DNA of 64,000 bases from Clostridium sp. AM58-1XD (lineage in GTDB: Bacteria; Bacillota; Clostridia; Lachnospirales; Lachnospiraceae): contig NZ_QSDR01000018.1 in assembly GCF_003464085.1 (NCBI RefSeq), positions 26,903 to 90,902 of the forward strand, read 5' to 3'. Made by a program: the position numbers and the translations under genes. The notes under the pieces were generated by a model. That model worked only from the letters and a program-made list of their open reading frames with translations, ran no database searches and was not told the DNA's origin. Positions 1-8,674 of this stretch are shown piece by piece (position 1 is the first letter of the stretch; every line of letters starts with the position of its first letter).

Positions 1-2
1 TT

Positions 3-212
3 GTAGGTATCCGGCCCGTATGTATCGGAATGCTGGCGGCAGTCGTCGTATCCCAGGGACAGGAGACCTTTATAACAGGGACGGGTCCCTTTGGAATCGG
101 ATGGAATCTCGTGGCGATTGCCGCGATCGTGGGGGCGCTGATGTACAAGTTTAAGCTGTCCGTGCCAAAGACGATCCTGCTGGGAGCTTTGCTGGGACTG
201 ATTATGGGATAA
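3..212 (+). CDS. Chromate transporter family protein, C-terminal end (partial)
   Basis: The frame is open from the left edge of the window, so the start lies outside. About 69 residues remain: a hydrophobic tail with two membrane segments and the closing pattern KLSVPKTILLGALLGL. That pattern is typical of the C-terminus of ChrA/CHR-family transporters, which are inner-membrane anion carriers, often encoded as two half-size proteins in Firmicutes. Which half-protein or full-length form this is cannot be told. Family assignment is by recognition of a short tail, so confidence is moderate. Confidence 0.65.
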   Translation, partial: VGIRPVCIGMLAAVVVSQGQETFITGTGPFGIGWNLVAIAAIVGALMYKFKLSVPKTILLGALLGLIMG

Positions 213-290
213 ACGGCCGAAATTGTATAAGCCATGGAGATATAAGTGTTATCGTATCAGAAATATTACAATTATCAAAAATGACAAGAG

Positions 291-397
291 CATGCTGCAA
301 AAAACGAAAAAGTACTGCCCTTGATGACGGATCAGGTTACCTGGCAAAAGCCTTGGAACAGAGTCTGGCATCGAGGGCATTTCTATTTCAATATTCC
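291..397 (+). repeat. Dispersed structured repeat, copy 1
   Basis: First of four related intergenic elements. The left arm TGCCCTTGATG at 316-326 pairs with CATCGAGGGCA at 369-379. The interior carries CCTGGC followed by GCCTTGGAAC, which is shared with the other copies. The 5' flank (TGCTGCAAAAAACGAAAAAG) and the 3' flank (TTTCTATTTCAATAT) also resemble the flanks of the copies at 54439 and 59304. The rest of the 213-520 gap holds the sigma-54 promoter and the leader of the next gene. Confidence 0.7.
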
Positions 398-439
398 AGC
401 AGGCTCTGATTATTTTTGAAAATATATATAACATAAACC

Positions 440-455
440 TGGCATAAGTTTTGCT
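440..455 (+). promoter_or_regulatory. Sigma-54 (-24/-12) promoter
   Basis: TGGCAT-N5-TTGCT matches the RpoN consensus, with GG and GC ten bases apart. It lies 66 bases before the aldolase start at 521. A 12-mer CTATTTCAATAT at 383-394 upstream is repeated exactly at 3974-3985 beside the sigma-54 activator, and is a candidate activator site. Confidence 0.8.
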
Positions 456-520
456 TTTAGATATGTAAAAGGCGGCAGATAAAAATCAATACCGCTGTAC
501 AGAAAGGAAGGTAATTCATT

Positions 521-1453
521 ATGTTTCAGATGGAAGGAATTTATGCTCCGATTCCCATCCCCTTTGACGGAGGATTTGGCCCCATCGATATGGAGGCCAT
601 GAAGGAAAACATGGAGACGCTGTGGAATCCCAGCAGGCTGGCGGGGATTGTTGTTATGGGGTCAAACGGTGAGTTTGTATTTTTGACGGAACAGGAGAAG
701 AGAGAAGTCATCAAGGCTGTCTGCAGTCTGACCGCGCCGGGAAAGCGTGTAATCGCAGGCTGCGGCTGTGAATCTACGGCTGCGACCATTGAACTGTGCA
801 AATATGCGTCAGAGGCCGGGGCAGCCGCCGCCCTTGTTTTAAATCCCAATTATTACAAAGGGGCCATGAAGGAACCGGTTATGGAAGTGTTTTTCAATGA
901 TGTGGCGGATAAAAGTCCGATTCCCATTGTACTCTATAACATGCCGGGCAATTCCGGAGTGAATATTTCCTCGGCTCTGGTTAAGAAACTGTCTGCCCAT
1001 CCCAATATAATCGGTATAAAGGACAGCGGCGGAAATATTGTTCAGATTATGGAAACGATACGGGATACACCGGATGATTTCGCCGTATTTGCCGGAAGCG
1101 CCAGCTTTCTTCTGCCAGTCACAGCAGCCGGTGGAAAGGGAGGCACGCTGGCCCTGGCCAATATATTCCCTGATGAATGCGTGGAACTGTACGAGCTCGC
1201 CAAGGCAGGCGATATGGAAAAGGCGGTAAAACTGCAGCTGGCTCTTATGGAAGCCAACAAGGCGGTAACCGGACGTTTCGGTATTCCAGGCTTGAAAGCA
1301 GCAGTGGATCTGGCCGGCGGAAGGGGCGGATTCCCGAGGCGTCCCCTGCTTCCTCTGGAGGAAGAGCATAAAATGATTCTGGAAGGTATTCTCAGAAAGA
1401 CAAAAAATGAGGCAGCGTATGTGATTACAGACGGAAAAGGAGAGAGGTTATAA
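521..1453 (+). CDS. Dihydrodipicolinate synthase/N-acetylneuraminate lyase family aldolase, HOGA-like
   Basis: Class I pyruvate-type aldolase, 310 residues, normal length for the DapA/NanA family and predicted cytosolic. Visible are the GSNGE phosphate/carboxylate loop (47-51), the catalytic tyrosine in VLYNMPG (Y139) and the Schiff-base lysine in GIKDSGG (K167). The C-terminal pattern VTGRFGIPGLK resembles mitochondrial 4-hydroxy-2-oxoglutarate aldolase (HOGA1) more than lysine-pathway DapA. I therefore infer cleavage of a 4-hydroxy-2-oxoacid to pyruvate plus an aldehyde or oxoacid. Driven by the sigma-54 promoter at 440, with a YhcH gene starting one base after its stop. A second ATG at 530 is a possible start. 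The exact substrate is unknown. Confidence 0.8.
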   Translation: MFQMEGIYAPIPIPFDGGFGPIDMEAMKENMETLWNPSRLAGIVVMGSNGEFVFLTEQEKREVIKAVCSLTAPGKRVIAGCGCESTAATIELCKYASEAGAAAALVLNPNYYKGAMKEPVMEVFFNDVADKSPIPIVLYNMPGNSGVNISSALVKKLSAHPNIIGIKDSGGNIVQIMETIRDTPDDFAVFAGSASFLLPVTAAGGKGGTLALANIFPDECVELYELAKAGDMEKAVKLQLALMEANKAVTGRFGIPGLKAAVDLAGGRGGFPRRPLLPLEEEHKMILEGILRKTKNEAAYVITDGKGERL

Positions 1454-1454
1454 A

Positions 1455-1926
1455 ATGATATTCGATTCGATTAAAAATGCAGATATTTACAGGAAAATTT
1501 CCCCTAACTTAAAGGCGGCCCTGGATTATATGAAGGCTCACGACTTAAATGAGATGGAACCGGGAAGATACCCGATTGCAGACGGCAAGGTTCTGATTAT
1601 TATAAAAAAAAGGATTTGCCACGAAAAATGAAGAGGAAGCAAAGTGGGAAAGCCACAGGAAGGACATTGATATCCAGTATCTTTTAGAGGGCGAGGAAGT
1701 AATCGGCTACTGCCCGGTGAGTGAGATAAAGCCAAGTACGGAATATGACGAAAAGGCAGATAAAATCCTCTATGCCAACGACGGACATGGCTTTATGACC
1801 CACATGAAAAAGGGAGATTTCTTGATTTTATTTCCAGATGATGCCCATGCCACCTGTTTGAACCCGGGAAAATGCTCGGTCAACAATAAAGCGGTTATAA
1901 AAGTGGCAATTGAGCAGGAAACATAA
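1455..1926 (+). CDS. YhcH/YjgK/YiaL family protein (frameshifted)
   Basis: Cupin-like protein of about 157 residues, of the family once called beta-galactosidase subunit beta and often found with sialic-acid or hexuronate catabolism. The N-terminal part (MIFDSIKNADIY...) ends at a stop after an A8 run at 1604-1611. The remainder (KWESHRKDIDIQYLLEGEE, then FLILFPDDAHATCL with the family's metal-binding region) continues in the next frame. Removing one A restores a single full-length protein. It follows the aldolase by one base, so the two are co-transcribed. The family's biochemical role is uncertain, possibly sugar-acid anomerisation. The break could be a sequence error or A-run slippage. Confidence 0.75.
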
Positions 1927-1935
1927 GGTATTCGC

Positions 1936-3927
1936 TCAGGACTGCATTCCATATTTTTTCAGCCGTCTCCATAGAGTCGTATAACCGATTCCCAGCTCTT
2001 TGGCAGCCATTGTCTTATTCCCTTTGCACGCAGCCAGCACGGAAAATGTTTTTTCCCGCTCGGCCTCAGCCATAGACTGGTAAAAGGTGGGCGGCGTAGA
2101 AGACCGGGAAGAAAAATAAGCGGAAGAAGACGCCGGGAATTCGGCCTCAGCCGAAGAGACAAAGGAACCAGCTGTACCTGAACATGAGGGAACAGCCGGG
2201 GCTGAACGGGATTTCGTCATCATCTGACCGGAGATTTTCAGAACGGTTTCCATCAGCTGTCTTGTGATTTCCCCGTGCTGGCAGAGGGCGACGGCACATT
2301 CCACAATATTGCGCAGCTGCCGGATATTTCCCGGCCATGTAAAATTCTGGAGGGGCAGGAGGGCATCCGGAGCGAGAACAGGTTGAGGCCTGTCTGAGTT
2401 CTGACTGAAATAGGATAAAAAATATTCTACGAGAAGAGGAATATCTTCTTTCCGGCTGTTTAAAGGCGGAATATTTAAATTTAAGACGCTGAGGCGATAG
2501 TAAAGGTCTTCGCGAAAACTTTTATTTTCGATTTCATCCAGCAGATTCCGGTTGGTGGAGGCGATGATTCGTACATCTACAGGTATGATCTTATCGTCTC
2601 CGATCCGTGTAATCTCCCGTTCCTGAATGACGCGGAGAAGCCTGGCCTGAACGGCAGGGGAAATCTCGCTGATCTCATCCAAAAATATGGTCCCTGTATG
2701 GGCCTGCTCAAAAATACCGATCTTTCCCTCCGGTCTGGCGCCTGTAAAGGCGCCTTTTACATATCCGAAAAGTTCGCTCTCCAGAACGCTTTCAGGCAGA
2801 GCAGCACAGTTGATGGCCACAAAAGGCTTATGTTTTCTGGGACTGGCATTATGTATGCCCTGGGCAAAAAGTTCTTTGCCTGTACCGGTAGGACCGTAAA
2901 TCAGTACGCTGCTTTCCGTAACGGCAAACAGCAGAGCCTGAGCCTTTGCTTCCATGAGAGCCGGGCTTTTCCCGATGATATGGTTAAACGTATTTTTGGC
3001 AATATGGCCCTTGGCACGGGCCTTTTTCTGCAGCTCATATTCTTTGCGCCGTATGTCGGAGGCCGGCTGGAAGGTCAGCACGGCTCCTGTTACCACGTCA
3101 TCCAGCAGAGTGGCTATGCCGCTGAAAAGCACATTTTCACGATTGAGGGAAACGACTTCGTTGTATAGGGGCATACCGCTGAGAATCTGCTTGATCAGGC
3201 TGCGTGGGAAGTAATCGTATACTGAAGCATGGGGAATACGAACCCCCATGATTTCCTGGGAAATCCGGTTGGAGGAGAGAATCATGCCCTGCTTGTCGAT
3301 GGAGAGGATTCCTTCCTGTGTGGAGTCAAGCAGAGCCGATATGCTTTCAAACTGCTTCTGCTTTTCTGTTTCCAGATTCCTTAAATACTGTGCATCCTGC
3401 AATGCGTCCAGAACGTTCTTTGTATTGACTCGGATGGTTACGGATTCCAGACCTATGCTCTTGGCGATTCTTCCAATCTTCTGGCCGCTGATAATCAGCT
3501 CAATTCCCATGTTTTTCAGTTCGGTAAGAACCTGTTTTGTTTGAATCGGGTCTTTGATAATGCGGACTTCCATCTGTTCCAGACGGAAAAACGAAGACAG
3601 CTCCGGCTGGTCAAATGCGGCATTATAGCCAACCAGGCCTATGCGCCGGCTGATTTTGACCGCCTTTTTCATAGCGACGGAAAACTCGTAAAAGGTGTAG
3701 CGGATTTCGACAATCGGAATTGTGAAAATTTCCTGCAGAAGATGGGCGGTACTTCCGCGGCTGATGATAACCTTTGCGCCCTGCTTGATCTGCTGGCCGG
3801 CAAAGGCGACAGCCTCTTCTCCAAAGGATTCATAAACAGGTATATTGATGTTCTGCTGCTGCAGAATCTGTTTGATATAATAGGTATTAGCCTCATTCGG
3901 CAGAAGCATAATAATATCGTTTATCAT
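1936..3927 (-). CDS. PrpR-type sigma-54-dependent transcriptional activator
   Basis: Enhancer-binding protein of 663 residues. The order is a PrpR_N sensor domain (about 1-175), a PAS-like region (about 200-290), an AAA+ ATPase with Walker A GPTGTGKE, the sigma-54-contacting GAFTGA loop and Walker B FLDEI, then a C-terminal Fis-type helix-turn-helix (NKTMAAKELGIGYTTLWRRL). I start at ATG 3927 because GGGAGGAA lies 8 bases upstream; longer in-frame starts at 3954 and 3972 lack such a site. It is convergent with the YhcH gene and divergent from the RraA-TRAP cluster. Both neighbouring clusters have -24/-12 promoters, so it most likely activates both. The ligand is unknown but probably an organic acid. 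Confidence 0.9.
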   Translation of the reverse strand: MINDIIMLLPNEANTYYIKQILQQQNINIPVYESFGEEAVAFAGQQIKQGAKVIISRGSTAHLLQEIFTIPIVEIRYTFYEFSVAMKKAVKISRRIGLVGYNAAFDQPELSSFFRLEQMEVRIIKDPIQTKQVLTELKNMGIELIISGQKIGRIAKSIGLESVTIRVNTKNVLDALQDAQYLRNLETEKQKQFESISALLDSTQEGILSIDKQGMILSSNRISQEIMGVRIPHASVYDYFPRSLIKQILSGMPLYNEVVSLNRENVLFSGIATLLDDVVTGAVLTFQPASDIRRKEYELQKKARAKGHIAKNTFNHIIGKSPALMEAKAQALLFAVTESSVLIYGPTGTGKELFAQGIHNASPRKHKPFVAINCAALPESVLESELFGYVKGAFTGARPEGKIGIFEQAHTGTIFLDEISEISPAVQARLLRVIQEREITRIGDDKIIPVDVRIIASTNRNLLDEIENKSFREDLYYRLSVLNLNIPPLNSRKEDIPLLVEYFLSYFSQNSDRPQPVLAPDALLPLQNFTWPGNIRQLRNIVECAVALCQHGEITRQLMETVLKISGQMMTKSRSAPAVPSCSGTAGSFVSSAEAEFPASSSAYFSSRSSTPPTFYQSMAEAEREKTFSVLAACKGNKTMAAKELGIGYTTLWRRLKKYGMQS

Positions 3928-3975
3928 GCAGGTTCTTCCTCCCGTATATTTCATATCGTTTGATTGTTTCATGCT

Positions 3976-4021
3976 ATTTCAATATATTTCTAATATACCA
4001 TATCGTGAAATAAAATGAAAT
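3976..4021. promoter_or_regulatory. Nested dyad, candidate activator (UAS) site
   Basis: ATTTC at 3976-3980 and 3986-3990 is mirrored exactly by GAAAT at 4007-4011 and 4017-4021. Both pairs share one centre at 3998.5. A further GAAATTATTTC palindrome lies at 4081-4091. The dyad sits between the activator start and the sigma-54 promoter at 4149, where an enhancer-binding protein would bind. The assignment is inferred from symmetry and position. Confidence 0.55.
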
Positions 4022-4148
4022 AACATAGGAACGTTATTTTGCCCTGAATTTTTCAGGATAAAAAAAATCGGCGAAAAAAAGAAATTATTTCGTCTGGTAT
4101 TTTTCCTTTGAGGACTATATGATGGAAAATGGTGAAAAGACTTTGAGC

Positions 4149-4164
4149 TGGCACAAGATTTGCT
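4149..4164 (+). promoter_or_regulatory. Sigma-54 (-24/-12) promoter
   Basis: TGGCAC-N5-TTGCT is a full match to the RpoN consensus, placed 72 bases before the RraA-like gene. It would drive the RraA-TAXI-TRAP cluster under the PrpR-type activator. Confidence 0.85.
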
Positions 4165-4235
4165 CTTTTATATAGTAAAAGCATTGTACAGGCAAGAACC
4201 ATAAAATGGGGTGCTTTAGAAGAGGAGGAAAGAGG

Positions 4236-4937
4236 ATGTCCGTAGGATTTCGAGTTTTCACAGAGAGGGAAATGCCGGATCGGGATCTGGTAGAAAAATT
4301 TCGGGGGCTGCCGACTGCGAATGTCTGTGACTGCATGGAGCGGCTGGGAGTGATGCATTCGTCCATCCATTTGCTGTCAAAGCCGAATAAAAGTATGGCA
4401 GGCGTTGCTTTGACTGTAAAAACAAGGAGCGGCGACAATCTGATGATTCATGAGGCCATGAATCTGGCCGGACCGGGGGATGTAATCATTGTGGATAATG
4501 AAGGAGGCCGTGAGCGGAGCCTGGCCGGAGCAATCATGTTTGGATTCATGCAGTATAAAGGGGTGGAAGGCTTTGTCGTAGATGGACCGGTCAGGGATTA
4601 CGATACAGTCAGAGATATGGACTGGCCCTTGTATGCCGCAGGAGTCACATCGAGAGGGCCGTACAAGCAGGGACCGGGAGAAGTAAATGTACCTGTAACC
4701 TGCGGGGGAGTGGTAGTAAATCCAGGTGATATCATTCTGGGCGATATGGACGGAGTTCTCGTAATACCAAGGCAGGAAGCAAAAGCCATACTGGAAAAAG
4801 CAGTTCCGTTTGCACGCAAGGATGAAGAAAAGACAGTAAATGCGCCTCTTGGAAAATTAAACCGGGAATGGGTGGAAAAGACGCTTCAGGAGAAAAATGT
4901 AGAAATCATTTATGGTATCTATGAAAAAAATAAGTAG
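4236..4937 (+). CDS. RraA-like / HMG-aldolase family protein (first copy)
   Basis: Protein of 233 residues in the RraA-like superfamily. Members are class II 4-hydroxy-4-methyl-2-oxoglutarate aldolases or oxaloacetate decarboxylases, and the fold was formerly mis-named dimethylmenaquinone methyltransferase. The family's GDVIIVDNEGG segment, the metal/substrate motif DGPVRD and the closing NPGDIILGDMDGVLVIP are visible. ATG 4236 is chosen because AGGAGG lies 8 bases upstream; the in-frame ATG at 4206 has none. It leads a sigma-54-driven cluster with a TAXI-TRAP transporter, suggesting it cleaves the imported oxoacid or its derivative to pyruvate. Specificity cannot be read from sequence. Confidence 0.82.
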   Translation: MSVGFRVFTEREMPDRDLVEKFRGLPTANVCDCMERLGVMHSSIHLLSKPNKSMAGVALTVKTRSGDNLMIHEAMNLAGPGDVIIVDNEGGRERSLAGAIMFGFMQYKGVEGFVVDGPVRDYDTVRDMDWPLYAAGVTSRGPYKQGPGEVNVPVTCGGVVVNPGDIILGDMDGVLVIPRQEAKAILEKAVPFARKDEEKTVNAPLGKLNREWVEKTLQEKNVEIIYGIYEKNK

Positions 4938-4982
4938 GGGTATCTCTGCTGCACAAGAATGAACAGAAAAAGGAGAAAAGGT

Positions 4983-6104
4983 ATGAAGAAAAGATTTACA
5001 GCTATTTTGTGTACAGTTGCAGCCAGCCTGCTTTTAGGAGCATGCGGAGGAAACACAGCATCGGAAAAAACAGAAACAACAGCAGGAAAAAGCCAGGCGG
5101 AAGGAACAGAAGCACAGGCTCAGGCCGACGGTGAAACAAATCCCATGGTCGTTACGGAACCGATTACGCTGCGTTTTGCAAGCTCCGGTTCCGGCGGTTC
5201 CGACTATACGGATATCGGTACGATTATCACCTTCCTCAGTGAAGACGGCATTCTTCCGTCCGGTTCTACTCTGACCCAGGAGACGATCTCCGGCGGAACG
5301 TCCACTTCCGGCTATCTGATTGAAGCAGGTCAGGCGGATATCTGCAGAGGGCAGAATGCATTTTCTGCAACGGTAGGCTTTAACGGCAGGGAGCCGTATT
5401 CTAAGGTACGTGCTCTTTTCGGAGCGGGAGGCAACTCTGTTTGTCTGCAGGTCGCCAGCGAGTCTTTCAAAAAGAAGAGCGGATGCGCAACGATTGAGGA
5501 AATTATCGAAAACAAGTATCCTGCCCGCATATGCAGTGAGGATGTTGGCTCTTCCGACTACGTACTGCTGAACTACATTTTCGAAATTTACGGTATCGAC
5601 GCAGAAACATTCGAATCCTGGGGCGGCAGCATTACCTACACAGGCAACGATACGGCCAGCGAGATGATGCAGGACGGTTCCTGCGACATCATATGCATGG
5701 CGTCTACCCTTACAAGTGCAACGATTACAGAGCTTTCCATGAGTACAGACGTGAGCATCAGCGGCTTCAGCGATAAGATCGTTGACGGCCTTCTGGAACG
5801 GGGATTTGCGGAGCGCTACATTCCTGCAGGAACCTTTGACCAGTTTCCGGAAGATGCCCGTACGGCCTATTTGGGAACGAGCCTGATCGTCAGCGAGGAC
5901 ATGGATGAACGAGTAGCTTATACTCTGACAAAGGTTATGGTAGAGAACAGAGAGAAACTGGCAGAAACATGTCCGACATTTAAAGGAATGACATTGGAAG
6001 GCGCAATCGATGAAGAAATTACGGTGGTTCCCCTTCACAGCGGAGCGATTAAATATTTCCAGGATGCAGGCGTGCTGGACAGTGAAGGAAAACCGATCGG
6101 TTAA
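4983..6104 (+). CDS. TAXI-family TRAP transporter substrate-binding lipoprotein
   Basis: Extracytoplasmic solute receptor of 373 residues. The N-terminus is a lipoprotein signal with lipobox LLLGACGG, followed by a low-complexity Ser/Thr/Glu/Ala linker to about residue 55. The mature region begins LRFASSGSGGSDYTDIGTI, the TAXI signature start. AAGGAG at 4970-4975 places the start at ATG 4983. The fused TRAP permease follows 24 bases later, so the pair forms one uptake system. TAXI receptors usually bind dicarboxylates or related acids; the ligand here is unknown. Confidence 0.88.
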   Translation: MKKRFTAILCTVAASLLLGACGGNTASEKTETTAGKSQAEGTEAQAQADGETNPMVVTEPITLRFASSGSGGSDYTDIGTIITFLSEDGILPSGSTLTQETISGGTSTSGYLIEAGQADICRGQNAFSATVGFNGREPYSKVRALFGAGGNSVCLQVASESFKKKSGCATIEEIIENKYPARICSEDVGSSDYVLLNYIFEIYGIDAETFESWGGSITYTGNDTASEMMQDGSCDIICMASTLTSATITELSMSTDVSISGFSDKIVDGLLERGFAERYIPAGTFDQFPEDARTAYLGTSLIVSEDMDERVAYTLTKVMVENREKLAETCPTFKGMTLEGAIDEEITVVPLHSGAIKYFQDAGVLDSEGKPIG

Positions 6105-6128
6105 TATGTCAATGGGAAGGAGAAGACT

Positions 6129-8062
6129 ATGGAGAGTACACAGCGAATGAGTCTGAAAGATGTTTTTCTGCGCGATACGAAAAGAGAAACTCTGGCAGTA
6201 TTCATCACATTGATTTATTTGGGATTCCAGTGTTACCGCACGTTTATATACCCGCTTCCGGCCATGATGCTCAGGCCGATCCATGTAGCCTCGGTTGGAG
6301 CTCTTTGTACCCTATACGTTCCGTTCAAGCTGAAAGACAACTCGCCTGCCCGGAAATTTGTGGCAGGAGCATTTGATCTGTTCTGCTGTTTTGCTTCAAT
6401 CTGCATTCTGATATATCACGTCAGCCAGTATAAACGTCTGGTGACGCGCCTGGCCTACATGGATCCGCTGTACTGGTACGATAAGGTGATCTGTATTTTC
6501 GTGATCGTCCTTATTATCGGAGGAATATTCCGTACCGTAGGCATGCCGCTGGTAGTATTTATTCTCGTAGCAATCGCTTACGGATTTGTAGCGCCCAAGC
6601 TGCCTGGTATCCTTTATTATCAGGGACTGAATATGGGAAAATTTACAGAACTGATGATTATGGGCAACGGAGGTATCTATGGTTCCGCCTTGAGCGCGGC
6701 GGCGGGCTTCCTCTTCTGGATGATGTTATTCGGCGGGCTCTTTTCAGGAGGCGCCTGCGGACAGGTGTTAATTGATATGGGACTTCTGGCAGGCGCCAAG
6801 TCCAATGATGCTTCCGCTCCGGCGAAGGCTGCCGTATGCTCCAGCTGCCTGTTCGGAATGATCAGCGGCTCTGCAGCTGCCAATGTAGCGTCCACCGGCG
6901 TATTTACCATCCCTATGATGAAAAAATGCGGATATACGCCGGAAGAGTCCGGAGCCATAGAGGCAGTGGCCTCTACAGGAGGCCAGATCATGCCTCCGAT
7001 CATGGGAACGTCAGCCTTTTTGATGGCGGATATGCTGGAAATTAACTATCTGACCATTGCAGGCGCCGCTTTGGGACCTGGACTGATCTATTATGCGGCT
7101 GTCTTTGTTATGGTGGATCTGCTGGCAAAGAAGAAAAGAGATTCTGATATCGGATTTGAAGTGGTAAAGCCGGAGCATGCTCCGATTCTTCCAAGGCTAC
7201 ATCTACTCAGCCCGATTGTCATTCTTATGGGAACCATGGGACTTGGATTTACGATCCAGCGTTCTGCTTTATATGCAATCCTGTCCGTTATTTTATTGAA
7301 CTTTATCGATAAGAAAGAACGGCGCCGCAGCGTTACCCAGCTTCTTCAGGAACTGATGATAGCTACAAAACGTACGGCTACGGTCGGAATGCCTTTATGC
7401 GGCTGTGGAATTATTATCGGTATTATTACGATGACAGGTCTGGCGACCAGGCTTTCCATCGTGATCTGCTCTCTGGGAGCGACACACCTGTGGATCGGAC
7501 TTCTCGTCGCCATGCTCGGCTGTATGATGCTGGGAATGGCTCTGCCTACCGTAGCTTCTTATCTGACCGCTTATGTACTGTTTATGCCTACGCTTCTGAA
7601 GATGGGAATTGACCTTCTGCCGGCCAATATGTTCCTGTTTTACTTTGGAATTTTTGCACAGATTACACCTCCTGTATGCGTGGCCAGCTATACGGCTGCC
7701 GGAATCGCCAATTCCAACCCGTGGAAAACAGGATGGAAGGCATTTACATATGCAATGTGTGCGTTCCTGGCTCCGTTTGTATTTGTATACCAGCCGGCGT
7801 CCTTTTGATCGGCAGTTTTACAGAAATTGTATATGCCATAGGAACACTGGCATTTGGAACGCTTGTGCTTACGATAGGACTGGCAGGTTATTTTGGAACA
7901 ACTTTGAATAAGGCAGAACGGGTGATCTGCGTGATCTGCGGTATTTTCATCTGCCTCCCGGAATCGTTAACCGATATTGCAGGCTATGCAGGCGCCGTCA
8001 TTATTCTGGCTGAAATTATTATCCGGGGACGTGTAGCAAAAAAGAGGGTACAGGCGGCATAA
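6129..8062 (+). CDS. TRAP transporter fused permease, 4TM/12TM type (frameshifted)
   Basis: Integral membrane protein of about 644 residues joining the small DctQ-like and large DctM-like subunits. It contains the conserved GMISGSAAANVASTGVFTIPMMKK and STGGQIMPPIMG segments. The first frame stops at 7808 just after FVFVYQPA. The expected tail (IGSFTEIVYAIGTLAFGTLV...) continues to 8062 in another frame, so one base appears lost near 7795. The intact paralogue at 17362-19248 has the same tail, which supports the repair. It forms the uptake system with the preceding TAXI receptor. Confidence 0.87.
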
Positions 8063-8074
8063 GGAGGTATCTTT

Positions 8075-8674
8075 ATGGGAGACATCAGCAAAAAAGTGAA
8101 AAGGAAACCGGTGTATCAGGCAGAGTACTGTTATTCGCCGGAATTAATCAACAGTTTCAGCAGGATTCATCTATGGTACCACTGCCGACAGCATCCGCTG
8201 TTTATCAAGCTTCCGGGTCTGTTTCTGACAGGCTGTCTGTTGTGGAGGATCGTCCGGTATGTATTAGAGGGCGGTTCTGCCGGAATCGGTGAAATGATTA
8301 CGATCCTGCTGATTGGCGGATTTTCCTTTATCATGCTGTGGCTTGGCTTTGTTCACCCCTATGTGTTCCGACGGACTCTGTGCAGAAACTTGGAAGGGCC
8401 TGCAGGAGGAGAACTCGTAGTTCAATTTTATCAGGAGCATATCAGGGCTGAAAACGGCTTGGCCTGTCAGGAATATGACTATAAAACGGCGCAGAGCTGT
8501 TATCTCACACCGGACTGTATTTATATTTATACATCAGGCAATCAGGCGGTTCTGGTTCCCTTTGAAAGCCTAAAGGGTCAGAATCCTCAGGAGTTTCAAC
8601 GGTTTCTGCTGAAAAGGCTGTCCTGCAGAATCGAAAATAAGCGGCATATAATCAGGCGGAAGTGTCATGGATGA
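8075..8674 (+). CDS. YcxB-like membrane protein, uncharacterised
   Basis: Protein of 199 residues with two central membrane segments (about residues 43-65 and 73-95) between cytoplasmic ends. The C-terminal part (YLTPDCIYIYTSGNQAVLVPFESL) resembles the YcxB-like domain. AAGGAGGT precedes the start. It lies 12 bases after the TRAP permease and overlaps the MATE gene by 8 bases, so it is probably in the same transcript. No function is established for the family. Confidence 0.65.
   Translation: MGDISKKVKRKPVYQAEYCYSPELINSFSRIHLWYHCRQHPLFIKLPGLFLTGCLLWRIVRYVLEGGSAGIGEMITILLIGGFSFIMLWLGFVHPYVFRRTLCRNLEGPAGGELVVQFYQEHIRAENGLACQEYDYKTAQSCYLTPDCIYIYTSGNQAVLVPFESLKGQNPQEFQRFLLKRLSCRIENKRHIIRRKCHG

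Noticed and set aside
521..1926. Sialic-acid catabolism (nanA plus yhcH)
   Set aside because: The aldolase resembles HOGA more than NanA, and no nanE, nanK or sialidase genes are present; YhcH alone is not diagnostic.
5034..6284. Long minus-strand ORF of 416 codons
   Set aside because: Antisense shadow of the TAXI receptor and start of the TRAP permease; Cys/Arg/His-rich with no domain pattern or ribosome site.
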